Shown here piece after piece: positions 54,230 to 62,613 of a stretch of 64,000 bases of DNA. How positions within the stretch are numbered: the stretch's first letter is position 1; each line of letters begins with the position of its first letter. The notes below the pieces were generated by a model that was not told the origin of the DNA, ran no database searches, and saw only the letters and a list, made by a program, of their open reading frames with translations. The position numbers and the translations under genes were made by a program. Origin of the DNA: Bacteroidia bacterium (GTDB taxonomy: Bacteria > Bacteroidota > Bacteroidia > Flavobacteriales > Flavobacteriaceae); the NCBI GenBank assembly GCA_030425285.1, contig JAUIAY010000001.1, forward strand, positions 668,963 through 732,962. Reading direction: 5' to 3'.

Positions 54230-54367
54230 CGTTAACGGTCTCGGCTATGATTTCGTTGCGGAAAAATCCGCAGGATTCTTTCCGCCGTAGCCGAAAGATA
54301 GCAAATTTGCGGTTGAATTCCGATTAGGAATTCAGCCGCAATGAGCTATACACGTTGTTGCCAAACG
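54230..54367. repeat. Hairpin-rich intergenic element
   Basis: About 138 bases with several nested stems: TCGGCTA (54241) with TAGCCGA (54288); TGCGGA (54257) with TCCGCA (54267); and a 15-bp stem TTGCGGTTGAATTCC / GGAATTCAGCCGCAA (54307-54341, one G-T pair). The GC content is higher than its surroundings. From memory similar elements occur beside small genes in other Flavobacteriaceae. It abuts the unknown gene at 54374. Confidence 0.55.
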
Positions 54368-54868
54368 TATTTTTTAATTTATTTGTTTCATTATTTTACA
54401 CCCTAATTCAATCCAACTTTTAGTTTCTTTTTGAGGAAAAACAACTTCTCCATTATAACCTTCTCCTTTTATTCCAATCCTACATTTTTCAGGGATATTC
54501 TTTCCGAATTCTTTTTCCGCAACTTGGAATAAGTCAACTCGATAGTCGTTTAGCAAATGAAATGCTGCTGATAAAACCATTCCACGAGGGTCTTCATCTT
54601 CATCCGCTAAATATTTAATCAGAGCGTGTTCTTCAAAAAGTGACCTTTGGTCTGTCACTCCGTCAAAATCATCATCGTCAAGTTCTTCATCTTCAATGTC
54701 AGTCGGCATTCTAGGTATTTTATATAATTCCGAAAGTTTCTCGAATGCAATTTCCGCCTTTTCAGTCAAAGTTTTTTCTGTTGATTCGATTTCAATGATT
54801 AGGTCATTGAGTTTCTTATCTGTATTTATCCAATGTTCTACAGGGTTCTGTTCCATATGTTTGGCAAC
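54357..54868. repeat. Short inverted repeats bracketing the gene at 54374-54856
   Basis: GTTGCCAAAC at 54357-54366 and its exact inverse GTTTGGCAAC at 54859-54868; match extends to 13 of 14 bases. They lie seven and two bases outside the gene ends, an arrangement expected for a mobile or exchanged gene unit. No transposase or integrase is nearby. Confidence 0.5.
54374..54856 (-). CDS. Hypothetical protein in a repeat-bracketed cassette
   Basis: 160 residues, not recognised. No signal peptide or membrane helix. Helical N-terminus (EKAEIAFEKLSELYKIPR), then a very acidic stretch (IEDEELDDDDFDG), then a mixed part (EEHALIKYLADEDEDPRGMV) and a C-terminal beta/alpha segment (IGIKGEGYNGEVVFPQ). 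Probably cytoplasmic. The ATG is two bases from a 10-bp inverted repeat whose partner lies just after the stop, and the hairpin-rich element follows. Candidate for horizontal acquisition. Confidence 0.7.
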   Translation of the reverse strand: MEQNPVEHWINTDKKLNDLIIEIESTEKTLTEKAEIAFEKLSELYKIPRMPTDIEDEELDDDDFDGVTDQRSLFEEHALIKYLADEDEDPRGMVLSAAFHLLNDYRVDLFQVAEKEFGKNIPEKCRIGIKGEGYNGEVVFPQKETKSWIELGCKIMKQIN

Positions 54869-55041
54869 TTATTGATATGATATCGTTTTAATGATTTATA
54901 TCAGCAGTTAAACGAAGTTCGGTTTTTTATTTTACAAAGTCAAGTTTGTTAATAACCCAAATTTACTTTAACACTTTTGGATTTAAAAAATAGCTAATTT
55001 TAAAGTGTCAGGTTTTTCCAATCACATAATTTTTTTGCTAT

Positions 55042-56115
55042 ATGAACCCCAAGTCTGTTATAAAAGGGCGTGGTGCCCAGCACAATGTACCCAACCGTTT
55101 TTTTGAATTAAGCCATGAACTCCGTGATGATTTTTTGGAGTATTGCGTCAAGGAAGGTGAAGAAGCTGACAAAAATAAAACACTGTATTTGCCAGTTTTC
55201 CCCAAAACGATAGTCAATAAAGTAACGAGCCCAGATGTGGGTATGGGTTATTCCATGAACATGTACCAAGGTTGTGAACATGGTTGTGTGTATTGCTATG
55301 CCAGAAATAGCCACGAATATTGGGGCTATAGTGCGGGTTTGGATTTTGAACGCCGTATTTTGGTAAAAAAAGATGCACCAAAACTCTTGGAAGCGTTTAT
55401 TAAACGAAAATCTTGGCAAGCTTTTCCTATTGTAATGTCTGGGAATACCGATTGTTATCAACCCGCCGAAAATCAGTTTAAAATAACCAGAGAATGCTTG
55501 AAGGTCTTTTTGAAATATAAACACCCAGTGGGCATCATCACCAAAAATGCGTTGATACTTCGCGATTTGGATATTTTAAAGGAATTGGCAAAAGATAATT
55601 TAGTTGCCGTTAATATTTCCATTACTTCATTGTCTGAAGAAACCAGACGTATTTTAGAACCTCGAACAGCCACCATTAAAAAACGATTGGAAACGGTGAA
55701 AGTGCTTTCTGAAAATGGAATTCCCGTTAATGTGATGTTGGCTCCCATAATTCCATCCATAAATAGTCATGAGATTTTGCCAATGGCTAAAATGGTAAGT
55801 GAGGCTGGAGCTTTGTCCATTGCACATACTTTAGTAAGGTTAAATGGTGCCATAGGTGAAATTTTTACTGAATGGATACGAAAAACGCTTCCAGATAGAG
55901 CCGATAAGGTATTACATCAGATAGAAAATTGTCACGGAGGTAAGCTGAACGATTCGCGCTATGGTACGCGTATGCGAGGAGAAGGTGAGATAGCCAAACA
56001 AATTCATGATTTAATCAAATTAGCAAGGCGCAAATACTTTAAGAACAAAGCCATGCCAAAATTGAGCACAGCTCTCCACGAAGAATATAAAGATGGACAA
56101 TTACGATTGTTTTAA
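55042..56115 (+). CDS. PA0069-type radical SAM protein
   Basis: 357 residues. The cluster motif CEHGCVYCYAR (CxxxCxxC) is followed by NSHEYWGYSAGLDFE and RRILVKKDAPKLLE, typical of the PA0069 subgroup related to spore photoproduct lyase. Also present: SGNTDCYQPAENQFKITREC and the VAVNISITSLSEETRRILEP barrel region. The natural substrate of this group is unknown; a DNA-lesion role is often guessed but not shown. Monocistronic, with a terminator-like hairpin after the stop. Confidence 0.88.
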   Translation: MNPKSVIKGRGAQHNVPNRFFELSHELRDDFLEYCVKEGEEADKNKTLYLPVFPKTIVNKVTSPDVGMGYSMNMYQGCEHGCVYCYARNSHEYWGYSAGLDFERRILVKKDAPKLLEAFIKRKSWQAFPIVMSGNTDCYQPAENQFKITRECLKVFLKYKHPVGIITKNALILRDLDILKELAKDNLVAVNISITSLSEETRRILEPRTATIKKRLETVKVLSENGIPVNVMLAPIIPSINSHEILPMAKMVSEAGALSIAHTLVRLNGAIGEIFTEWIRKTLPDRADKVLHQIENCHGGKLNDSRYGTRMRGEGEIAKQIHDLIKLARRKYFKNKAMPKLSTALHEEYKDGQLRLF

Positions 56116-56121
56116 AAACAC

Positions 56122-56155
56122 AAAAGCCTCTTTCCCAACACAGAAAGAGACTTTT
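56122..56155 (+). terminator. Terminator after the radical SAM gene
   Basis: AAAAGCCTCTTTC pairs with GAAAGAGACTTTT with one mismatch and an eight-base loop. It lies between convergent genes. Confidence 0.6.
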
Positions 56156-56187
56156 GGCTTAATACAAACTAACTTAATCGCTATTAT

Positions 56188-56790
56188 TCAAAACAAATTT
56201 AGGGTTTCTTCAAACTTGTGGTTGTCACTGAACAAAACAACTTTATATGCGCCCTTTCTTTTTTCAGAAAGCTTAAGAATTCTTGTTAAAACCATATCGC
56301 CACGTAATGTTTCAGAGTAGATTAAATCATAACCACCAACACCATTTTCATAAAAAAGCTTGATTTTTAAGGGGTGCTTTTCTAAAGAAAGTTGTGAGAT
56401 TAATACTTTAGAACCTTTTAATGTTACGTAAGGTCTATAGAAACTAGGTGTACTTTCATTTTCAAAAATTACAGAGTCTGCATGTACCTCAAAAGACTTT
56501 GTATTAATTTCCAAATCCTTTACAAGTTCAAATACGTAACTGCCTTGTGGTAAAAAAGTGAAGTCAAATCTTTTGGCATAATAACCAGGTTTAGTAATTT
56601 CTTCTGTATAGATAATTTCATTACTAAAGTTCTTTAATTGTAATAAAGACCCTTTTTTCACATCTTTAAAAATAACATAAGACATTTTAGCTCTTAAATC
56701 ATCCTTTAATAAAGATTTTTCGGCTCCATAACTGAATAATACAGTCAATAATGTTAAAAATAACAGGTTGTTTTTAAGTACTTTTTTCAT
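56188..56790 (-). CDS. Hypothetical secreted protein
   Basis: 200 residues, not recognised. Signal peptide at about 1-22 (NNLLFLTLLTVLFSYG). The remainder is beta-rich with two similar stretches (LLQLKNFSNEIIYTEEI and LKIKLFYENGVGGYDLIYSE), which suggests two related beta-sandwich domains. There is no sorting domain, so it is likely periplasmic. A TATCTTTG promoter element lies about 42 bases upstream. Confidence 0.72.
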   Translation of the reverse strand: MKKVLKNNLLFLTLLTVLFSYGAEKSLLKDDLRAKMSYVIFKDVKKGSLLQLKNFSNEIIYTEEITKPGYYAKRFDFTFLPQGSYVFELVKDLEINTKSFEVHADSVIFENESTPSFYRPYVTLKGSKVLISQLSLEKHPLKIKLFYENGVGGYDLIYSETLRGDMVLTRILKLSEKRKGAYKVVLFSDNHKFEETLNLF

Positions 56791-56831
56791 GACTTTAGGT
56801 TTTTATAAGATTGTACTTTGTTTTTACATAG

Positions 56832-56839
56832 CAAAGATA
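56832..56839 (-). promoter_or_regulatory. Promoter -7 element of the secreted-protein gene
   Basis: TATCTTTG on the minus strand, matching TAnnTTTG, with a TTTTC about 18 bases upstream as a weak -33. Confidence 0.5.
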
Positions 56840-56981
56840 GGATGCCAATACCGTGTTGAAAACAGCTATTTTATCAATTTTATATACTATATTAACGTCA
56901 TCAGGAGTTGTAATCGCCATTAATGTTAATATAGAACACATTTAAGTTAAATTTGTATAGATGTTTTTAGAATCAAGAAAT

Positions 56982-56989
56982 TAATTTTG
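56982..56989 (+). promoter_or_regulatory. Promoter -7 element of the second AraC regulator
   Basis: TAATTTTG, a TAnnTTTG match, 13 bases before the ATG at 57003. The leader would be very short. No clear -33 element. Confidence 0.4.
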
Positions 56990-57002
56990 TAAAAAAGTTT
57001 TC

Positions 57003-57875
57003 ATGAGCCTTAAGAAACCAGCATTAAAAAAGTTAAGCACAGAATTTGGGTATTCGCTTCTTGTTGAACAACATACGGAGCGAACTGACAATAAGCTGGC
57101 TTTTTGGCATTTTCATCCGGAAATAGAATTGCTTTATGTTAACAAAGGTTTTGGAAAAAGACACATTGGTAATCACGTATCTTATTTTAACAACAGCCAA
57201 TTGTTGCTCATAGGTTCTAATTTGCCCCATAATGGGTTTACCGATGGTATGACAACCAATGGGAAGGAGACATTGGTTCAGTTTAGACCGGATTTTTTAG
57301 GAACCCATTTTTTTGATGTGCCTGAAATGAAAGCCATCAACAAGCTTTTTGAACGTGCTAAAAAAGGTATTTTATTCAATATTGAAACCAAAAAAGCCGT
57401 CGGGCCCAAAATTGAAGCATTGATTGAATATGAAGGATTTGACCGAATTGTAAAGGTGTTGGAGGTTTTACAGGAATTGGCTCTTACCGAAGAATATCGG
57501 GTTTTAAATTCTGAAGGGTTTGACTTTGAAACCGAGCCACAGGATACAGCCAAGATTGATAAGATTTATAAGTATGTGAATGCCAATTTTAAAGAGCACA
57601 TTTCACTTGACGATATTGCCAATGAAGTAAGTATGACAGTTCCAGCTTTTTGTAGATATTTTAAGCGGGTTACAGGTAAAACATTCACTCAATTGGTTAA
57701 TGAATACCGTATAGTGCATGCTACTAAATTACTTAATGAAAGCAAATTGGGTATAACTGATATTTGTTTTGAAAGCGGTTTCAATAACTTTTCCCATTTT
57801 AATAAACTCTTTAAGCAAGTCATTGGCAAAAGTGCTTCCAGTTACAGAAAGGATATGAAACAAATGATAGTTTAA
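57003..57875 (+). CDS. AraC family regulator with cupin sensor domain
   Basis: 290 residues. N-terminal cupin domain (about 15-110; FWHFHPEIELLYVNKGFGKR) typical of sugar- or metabolite-sensing AraC proteins. The C-terminal double helix-turn-helix is at about 185-285 (ISLDDIANEVSMTVPAFCRY, then ICFESGFNNFSHFNKLFKQV). It probably activates a nearby or distant catabolic gene; no sugar genes are adjacent. It converges with the HD hydrolase, three bases apart. Confidence 0.9.
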   Translation: MSLKKPALKKLSTEFGYSLLVEQHTERTDNKLAFWHFHPEIELLYVNKGFGKRHIGNHVSYFNNSQLLLIGSNLPHNGFTDGMTTNGKETLVQFRPDFLGTHFFDVPEMKAINKLFERAKKGILFNIETKKAVGPKIEALIEYEGFDRIVKVLEVLQELALTEEYRVLNSEGFDFETEPQDTAKIDKIYKYVNANFKEHISLDDIANEVSMTVPAFCRYFKRVTGKTFTQLVNEYRIVHATKLLNESKLGITDICFESGFNNFSHFNKLFKQVIGKSASSYRKDMKQMIV

Positions 57876-57878
57876 GTA

Positions 57879-58535
57879 TTATTTTTCACCATCCCATTCA
57901 GCATAAAATTGCTCAAGATATTGCTCCATAAAAGTATGTCTATCAGAGGCGATTCGCCTTCCAGTTTTAGTGTTCATTTTATCTTTTAACAACAATAATT
58001 TTTCATAGAAGTGATTAATGGTTGGAGCAGTAGAGTTTTTGTATGCTTCCTTGCTCATATTTAAGTTTGACTTTATAGATGGATTGAATAGCGGCCTGTT
58101 TTTGAATCCACCATAGTTGAAGGCTCTTGCTATTCCAATAGCACCAATGGCATCCAATCTGTCGGCATCCTGAACCACTTCTAATTCTGGAGAGTGGAAT
58201 AATGTTTCTTCGCCAAGCGATTTACTAAAGGACATATTGGCAATGATGCTGACTACATGTTCAATGATTTCCGAAGAGACATTTTGCTCAAATAGAAACT
58301 CACGAGCCTTTTGCGGACCAACGGTTTCATCTCCATTATGGAATTTGCTATCGGCAATATCATGAAGTAAGGCAGCTAATTGTACAACCTGAAGGTTTAC
58401 GTCTTCGGTTTTGGCAATTAAAAGGGCGTTTTTATAGACACGTTCAATATGAAACCAATCATGACCGCCTTCAGCATTTTTTAATTGGTCTTTTACAAAA
58501 TCAATGGTTTTGGATATTAGGTTTGAATTGTCCAT
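57879..58535 (-). CDS. HD domain phosphohydrolase
   Basis: 218 residues. HD metal-binding site: HDWFHIERVYKNA (first His) and AALLHDIADSKF (HD pair), with the later Asp in VVQDADRLDAIGAIGIARA. This pattern fits the YedJ-like family of soluble metal-dependent phosphohydrolases, possibly acting on nucleotides. There is no additional signalling domain. It starts 37 bases after the desaturase gene and may be cotranscribed with it. Confidence 0.87.
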   Translation of the reverse strand: MDNSNLISKTIDFVKDQLKNAEGGHDWFHIERVYKNALLIAKTEDVNLQVVQLAALLHDIADSKFHNGDETVGPQKAREFLFEQNVSSEIIEHVVSIIANMSFSKSLGEETLFHSPELEVVQDADRLDAIGAIGIARAFNYGGFKNRPLFNPSIKSNLNMSKEAYKNSTAPTINHFYEKLLLLKDKMNTKTGRRIASDRHTFMEQYLEQFYAEWDGEK

Positions 58536-58571
58536 ATTTTGAAAACTCCCTTACACTACAAATGCAGGTTT

Positions 58572-59555
58572 TTAAACAACAGGTTCAACCCATTTAAATT
58601 GATAAGCGTTTTGCGGTATTTTAATACGTTCGGAAAGCCTTGTTAGTCTGGATGGTAATTTCATAAGATAATCTCTGGCTTTTTCTGCTTCATCGGTCAG
58701 GTTGGTTATTTTTTCTATTTCCCAGCGTTGTAGTAGTTTTTGTAAAATATCCACATAGTCTTGAGAGGTGTAAACCCCAATACGTTGGGCAGTATTGGAA
58801 AACTCTTCAAAAGCGTCGCTTATCTTTCCGCCAGATTCTCTTAAAAAATGAGCAGGCATAGTGATTTTAAGTTTCATCATTTGCTGAAAAGCCATCATCA
58901 TTTGGCTGGGATCTACCTTAAAAATACGCTCAACAAACTCACAATAGGCATTATGGTGGCGCATCTCGTCCCCTGAAATGATTTTGCACATTTTAGCCAA
59001 TTGTTTGTTGCTTTTCTGTTTAGCCAATTTAGCAACGCGATTATGTGAAATATAAGTGGCCAATTCCTGAAAACTAGTATATAAAAAGTTTTTATAGGGA
59101 TCGCGATCGGTACCTATATCAAAACCATCAGCAATAAGATACTGGGTGGTTTTTTCTATTTCCTTCATATTAACGCGACCAGATAAATATAGGTATTTGT
59201 TAAGCACATCACCGTGTCTGTTTTCTTCGGCAGTCCAATGACGCACCCATTTCCCCCATGAATTTCTACCCACCTGATCAATGCCTTCAACATCCATAAG
59301 CCAAGACTCGTAGGTTGGCAAGGCTTCTTCAGTTATCATATCGCCCACTAAAACAACCCAAAAATCATAAGGAAGTTCTTTTGAGAGTTCACGTATTTCT
59401 TTAACCTCTTCCAGAAACCCATCACTTTCAGAATTAGGCAAAAAATCGGTTGGCTGCCAAATTTTTTCAATGGGCATTAAATACTTTTCTATTAAGGAGT
59501 CTACGTCTTTTTCCAAAAACTGCATGACCTCCAATCTGACATTTTTCAATGACAT
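58572..59555 (-). CDS. Acyl-ACP desaturase
   Basis: 327 residues, ferritin-like di-iron enzyme that introduces a double bond into stearoyl-type acyl-ACP. Iron ligands come in the two EExxH-type motifs: EENRHGD at about 110-118 and DEMRHHNAY at about 195-205. The N-terminus LEVMQFLEKDVDSLIEKYLM fits the soluble desaturase family (plant and actinobacterial FAB2-like). It is followed upstream by an acyltransferase gene 11 bases away, so the two probably modify and place unsaturated chains. Confidence 0.88.
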   Translation of the reverse strand: MSLKNVRLEVMQFLEKDVDSLIEKYLMPIEKIWQPTDFLPNSESDGFLEEVKEIRELSKELPYDFWVVLVGDMITEEALPTYESWLMDVEGIDQVGRNSWGKWVRHWTAEENRHGDVLNKYLYLSGRVNMKEIEKTTQYLIADGFDIGTDRDPYKNFLYTSFQELATYISHNRVAKLAKQKSNKQLAKMCKIISGDEMRHHNAYCEFVERIFKVDPSQMMMAFQQMMKLKITMPAHFLRESGGKISDAFEEFSNTAQRIGVYTSQDYVDILQKLLQRWEIEKITNLTDEAEKARDYLMKLPSRLTRLSERIKIPQNAYQFKWVEPVV

Positions 59556-59566
59556 AACTAGGTTTT

Positions 59567-60304
59567 TTAGGGGTTTATACTCGAAGCGATTGCAGTTTCA
59601 ATATCTTTAATAAGCTTCTCTCTATCTACAAAGGTAGCCAATTTAATGGGCTTGTGTACTGTTAAAGTTACAAAAGCACCTAGTCCCATGGGGAATTTAC
59701 CATACTTAAACAGCTTCCAGGAATTATTAATGGTAATGGGCACAATAGTAGCCGAAGGAATTTTTTTGAACAAAACATCCAAACCTTTAGTTTGAAAAGG
59801 CTTCATTTTTCCGTCTTTACTTCGCGTGCCTTCGGGAAAAATAACAGCTGCTCTATTGTTTTCTTCAATATATTCACCAAACTTCATAATGGCAGGTAGT
59901 GATTGCCTAGGATTTTTTCGGTCAATTAAAACAGAACCGCCATGACGTAAATTATAGGAAACACTTGGAATCCCTTTCCCCAATTCTTTTTTACTAATAA
60001 ATTTAGGATGATGTTTTCGCATATACCATATAATAGGTGGAATATCATACATGCTTTGGTGATTGGCAACAATAATTAGAGGTTGATTGGGTTCAATTTG
60101 ATAGGGATTGATAAACTTATAGCGGGTTCCTAAAATGTTGGTACATCTCATGATAAAGAACTGTAACCAGTCAACACTGATCTTGTGCGCTTTATAGCCT
60201 AAAACATTGAAACAAAACCATTGAATGGGGTGAAAGACGACCAATGTTAATAAGAAACACAGGGCATATATTACAGAAAGAATATAAGCAAGAATTTTAA
60301 TCAT
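59567..60304 (-). CDS. 1-acyl-sn-glycerol-3-phosphate acyltransferase
   Basis: 245 residues from the Met at 60304 (MIKILAYILSVIYALCFLL); the longer frame starting at 60391 overlaps the bacilliredoxin gene and lacks the normal N-terminus. Membrane helix at about 2-30. PlsC motifs: IVANHQSMYDIPPI (HxxxxD) and FPEGTRSKDGK. Adds a fatty acid to the sn-2 position of lysophosphatidate. It lies 11 bases before the acyl-ACP desaturase, so the unit is aimed at membrane lipid composition. A second PlsC-like gene is at 7091. Confidence 0.92.
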   Translation of the reverse strand: MIKILAYILSVIYALCFLLTLVVFHPIQWFCFNVLGYKAHKISVDWLQFFIMRCTNILGTRYKFINPYQIEPNQPLIIVANHQSMYDIPPIIWYMRKHHPKFISKKELGKGIPSVSYNLRHGGSVLIDRKNPRQSLPAIMKFGEYIEENNRAAVIFPEGTRSKDGKMKPFQTKGLDVLFKKIPSATIVPITINNSWKLFKYGKFPMGLGAFVTLTVHKPIKLATFVDREKLIKDIETAIASSINP

Positions 60305-60316
60305 GCCCAAAATTAA

Positions 60317-60343
60317 AAAACCACGTTGAATAACGTGGTTTTT
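60317..60343. terminator. Terminator between bacilliredoxin and acyltransferase genes
   Basis: Stem AAAACCACGTT / AACGTGGTTTT with a four-base loop. Located just past the bacilliredoxin stop in the minus direction and before the acyltransferase start. Confidence 0.75.
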
Positions 60344-60365
60344 ATTTTTAAAAAGATGGTATTCT

Positions 60366-60776
60366 CTAGCAATATTCGTTATAAGCATCAACCAAATTTT
60401 CTGAAATCAATTCAGCTGGTCTGCCTTCAATATGATGACGTTCAAGCATGTGAACCAATTCACCATCTTTAAACAAGGCCATACTTGGCGAACTTGGAGG
60501 AAAAGGAATCATATATTCACGCGCTTTCTCAACGGCTTCTTTATCAACACCCGCAAAAACGGTTACAATATGGTCAGGTTTTTTGGTGTTCTGTAAACTC
60601 ATTCTGGCACCTGGACGTGCATTGGCTGCAGCACAACCACAAACTGAATTAACAACCACCAATGTAGTTCCTTCTTTAGCTAAAGCCATATCAACAGCTT
60701 CAGGTGTATGTAATTCTTCAAAACCTACAGTGGTTAAATCTTCGCGCATAGGTTTTACTAATTCTGCTGGATACAT
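60366..60776 (-). CDS. BrxA/BrxB family bacilliredoxin
   Basis: 136 residues, thioredoxin-like YphP/DUF1094 fold. The redox motif is CGCAAANARPGAR (CxC), as in bacilliredoxins, which remove small thiols from mixed disulfides on proteins. The conserved start YPAELVKPMREDLTTVGFEE and the VFAGVDKEAVEKAREYMIPF segment are typical. It is probably cytoplasmic and part of oxidative-stress defence. Own promoter element upstream and terminator downstream. Confidence 0.92.
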   Translation of the reverse strand: MYPAELVKPMREDLTTVGFEELHTPEAVDMALAKEGTTLVVVNSVCGCAAANARPGARMSLQNTKKPDHIVTVFAGVDKEAVEKAREYMIPFPPSSPSMALFKDGELVHMLERHHIEGRPAELISENLVDAYNEYC

Positions 60777-60812
60777 ATATTATAAATTTTTAAGATTAAT
60801 ATTTAGATGTTG

Positions 60813-60820
60813 CAAAGATA
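60813..60820 (-). promoter_or_regulatory. Promoter -7 element of the bacilliredoxin gene
   Basis: TATCTTTG on the minus strand, matching TAnnTTTG, about 36 bases before the ATG at 60776. Confidence 0.5.
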
Positions 60821-60895
60821 CCAATTGTGTAACAAAATAAACAGTCAATCTACTAACAAATAGTATATTTACCAATAAATAAAATTGATAGTTAG

Positions 60896-61672
60896 ATGAG
60901 TTTTTCTAAATGGATAGGAGCGTCTTTGGGATGGTCTTTTGGTGGGCCAATTGGTGCTATTATTGGATTGGCTTTGGGAAGTATTGTTGATGCTATGGCA
61001 GACGGCAACCAAAGCCCATTTTTGGGTCAGGGAGAAGGTAGAAGCAGACAACGACAAACAACCAGAACCCGAAATCAGTCAAGACCTCAAACCCAATCGG
61101 GTGATTTTGAAGTGAGCTTGTTGGTTTTGGCATCCATTGTAATAAAGGCTGATGGCAAGCAAGACCAAAAGGAATTAGACTTTGTTAGGCAGCAGTTTGC
61201 GAGCATGTACGGAAAAGAACGTGCCAATCATGCCTTCAAATTATTCAAAAACATCAGTAAGCAACAAATATCCACGCGTCAGGTTTGTTTGCAGATTAAA
61301 CAAATGATGGATCACCCGTCACGACTACAACTACTTCATTTTCTCTTCGGAATAGCTAAAGCAGATGGTCATGTTACAGAAGACGAGGTTAAACAAATCT
61401 ATACCATTTCAGGTTATTTGGGAATAAGCTCCAGAGACTATGAAAGTATTAAAGCCATGTTTTATAACAGTAGCGATAATGCTTATAAAATTTTGGAAAT
61501 CGATAAGAATGCTTCTGTTCCAGAAATAAAAGCAGCCTATCGTAAAATGGCTAAAAAATATCATCCAGACAGAGTTGTGCATTTGGGGAAAGAACATCAA
61601 GAAGGTGCTGAAGAGAAGTTTAGACAAGTACAACAGGCCTACGAGCACCTACAAAAAGAACGAAAATTCTAA
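60896..61672 (+). CDS. TerB and J-domain co-chaperone, DjlA-like
   Basis: 258 residues. N-terminal Gly-rich hydrophobic segment (about 7-38; [20 protein letters not shown]) that may insert in the membrane. TerB-like helical domain at about 70-185 ([20 protein letters not shown], then [20 protein letters not shown]). C-terminal J-domain at about 195-258 with the HPD tripeptide in [10 protein letters not shown]. This is the DjlA arrangement: the J-domain recruits DnaK to a membrane-linked client. It is four bases upstream of the DksA-like gene. Confidence 0.92.
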   Translation: MSFSKWIGASLGWSFGGPIGAIIGLALGSIVDAMADGNQSPFLGQGEGRSRQRQTTRTRNQSRPQTQSGDFEVSLLVLASIVIKADGKQDQKELDFVRQQFASMYGKERANHAFKLFKNISKQQISTRQVCLQIKQMMDHPSRLQLLHFLFGIAKADGHVTEDEVKQIYTISGYLGISSRDYESIKAMFYNSSDNAYKILEIDKNASVPEIKAAYRKMAKKYHPDRVVHLGKEHQEGAEEKFRQVQQAYEHLQKERKF

Positions 61673-61676
61673 TTGA

Positions 61677-62000
61677 ATGGACAAGGGGCAGATAAGGCAA
61701 ACAATTATAGATGAAATAGCCAAAACCGAAAAAGCTATAGTAGGTTATAAAGAACTAACCAAGCCCATTTCGCCTAATAATGCCATTGGCCGTGTTAGCA
61801 GGATGGATGCCATAAACAACCGAAGTGTTAACGAAGCATCATTAAGACAAGCAGAAACCAAACTTACCAATCTTAAACGCGCATTGTCTAAAGTAGACGA
61901 TGATGATTTTGGAATATGTTTAAAATGCTGTAATCCAATTCCTGTTGGTAGGATACTTATCCGTCCAGAAAGTTTTTTGTGCGTGAACTGTGCACAATAA
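61677..62000 (+). CDS. DksA/TraR-like C4 zinc-finger protein
   Basis: 107 residues. N-terminal helical hairpin (about 5-75; ETKLTNLKRALSKVDDDDFG leads to the finger) and a C-terminal C4 zinc finger CLKCCNPIPVGRILIRPESF with the second pair CVNC. DksA-type proteins act in the RNA polymerase secondary channel. The chain is shorter than DksA (about 150), closer to TraR/YbiI-like forms. It forms an operon with the TerB/J-domain gene and lies 58 bases before a sigma factor gene. Confidence 0.87.
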   Translation: MDKGQIRQTIIDEIAKTEKAIVGYKELTKPISPNNAIGRVSRMDAINNRSVNEASLRQAETKLTNLKRALSKVDDDDFGICLKCCNPIPVGRILIRPESFLCVNCAQ

Positions 62001-62058
62001 AAGTCAAAATATTAAGGAGACCTTTTTGAAATTTGACCATTAAGTAATAAAACGTTTT

Positions 62059-62601
62059 ATGAACGATCAAAAAATCTTACAGTGTTTTAAAGATGGTCAA
62101 CGTGAAAGGGCATTCCGAAAACTTTATCAACTGTATCCTAAAATTGAAACCTTAATCCTATCTAAAGGTGGCCAGAAACAGGATGCATCCGATGTTTTTC
62201 AGGAATCACTCATTATTCTGTATCGGAATCTAGAGAAATCAAATTTCAAGCTTACTGCATCATTCTATACCTATTTGTATTCTGTTTCACGATATGTTTG
62301 GAGCGATATGCAAAAACAAGAATCAAAAATGCCATCAAGCACTCTTAACGAGATAGAAACAACCATTGTAAAAACCATTGATGAAGAGAAACAATTTCAA
62401 TTAGCCGAACGTGCTTTTTCTGAATTAGGAGAACGCTGTAAAAAACTCTTACTACTGTTTTATCATAAAGGCATGCCATTTAAGGACATTGCCAAAATGA
62501 TGCAATTTTCTTCAGAAAAAATTGCAAAAAACCAAAAGTATAAATGCTTGTCGAAAGCTAGGGATATTTACAAAAACAATCAACAAACCGTACAATCCTA
62601 A
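62059..62601 (+). CDS. RNA polymerase sigma factor, sigma-70 family (ECF-like)
   Basis: 180 residues. Region 2 at about 20-90 (ASDVFQESLIILYRNLEKSN, then FYTYLYSVSRYVWSDMQKQE). Region 4 at about 115-170 (LAERAFSELGERCKKLLLLF, then MPFKDIAKMMQFSSEKIAKN). It differs from the sigma factor at 9682 and has its own membrane partner 12 bases downstream. A GTCAAA / TTTGAC inverted pair (62003-62037) in the preceding gap may be an operator, but this is weak. Confidence 0.9.
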   Translation: MNDQKILQCFKDGQRERAFRKLYQLYPKIETLILSKGGQKQDASDVFQESLIILYRNLEKSNFKLTASFYTYLYSVSRYVWSDMQKQESKMPSSTLNEIETTIVKTIDEEKQFQLAERAFSELGERCKKLLLLFYHKGMPFKDIAKMMQFSSEKIAKNQKYKCLSKARDIYKNNQQTVQS

Positions 62602-62613
62602 ACTACAGAAATC

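Noticed and set aside
54230-54367. Canonical integron attC site
   Set aside because: The conserved seven-base core boxes GTTRRRY and RYYYAAC are not found at the element ends, and no integron integrase is in the window.
62014-62019. AAGGAG as a Shine-Dalgarno site for the second sigma gene
   Set aside because: It is about 40 bases before the ATG, far too distant, and such sites are rare in this phylum.
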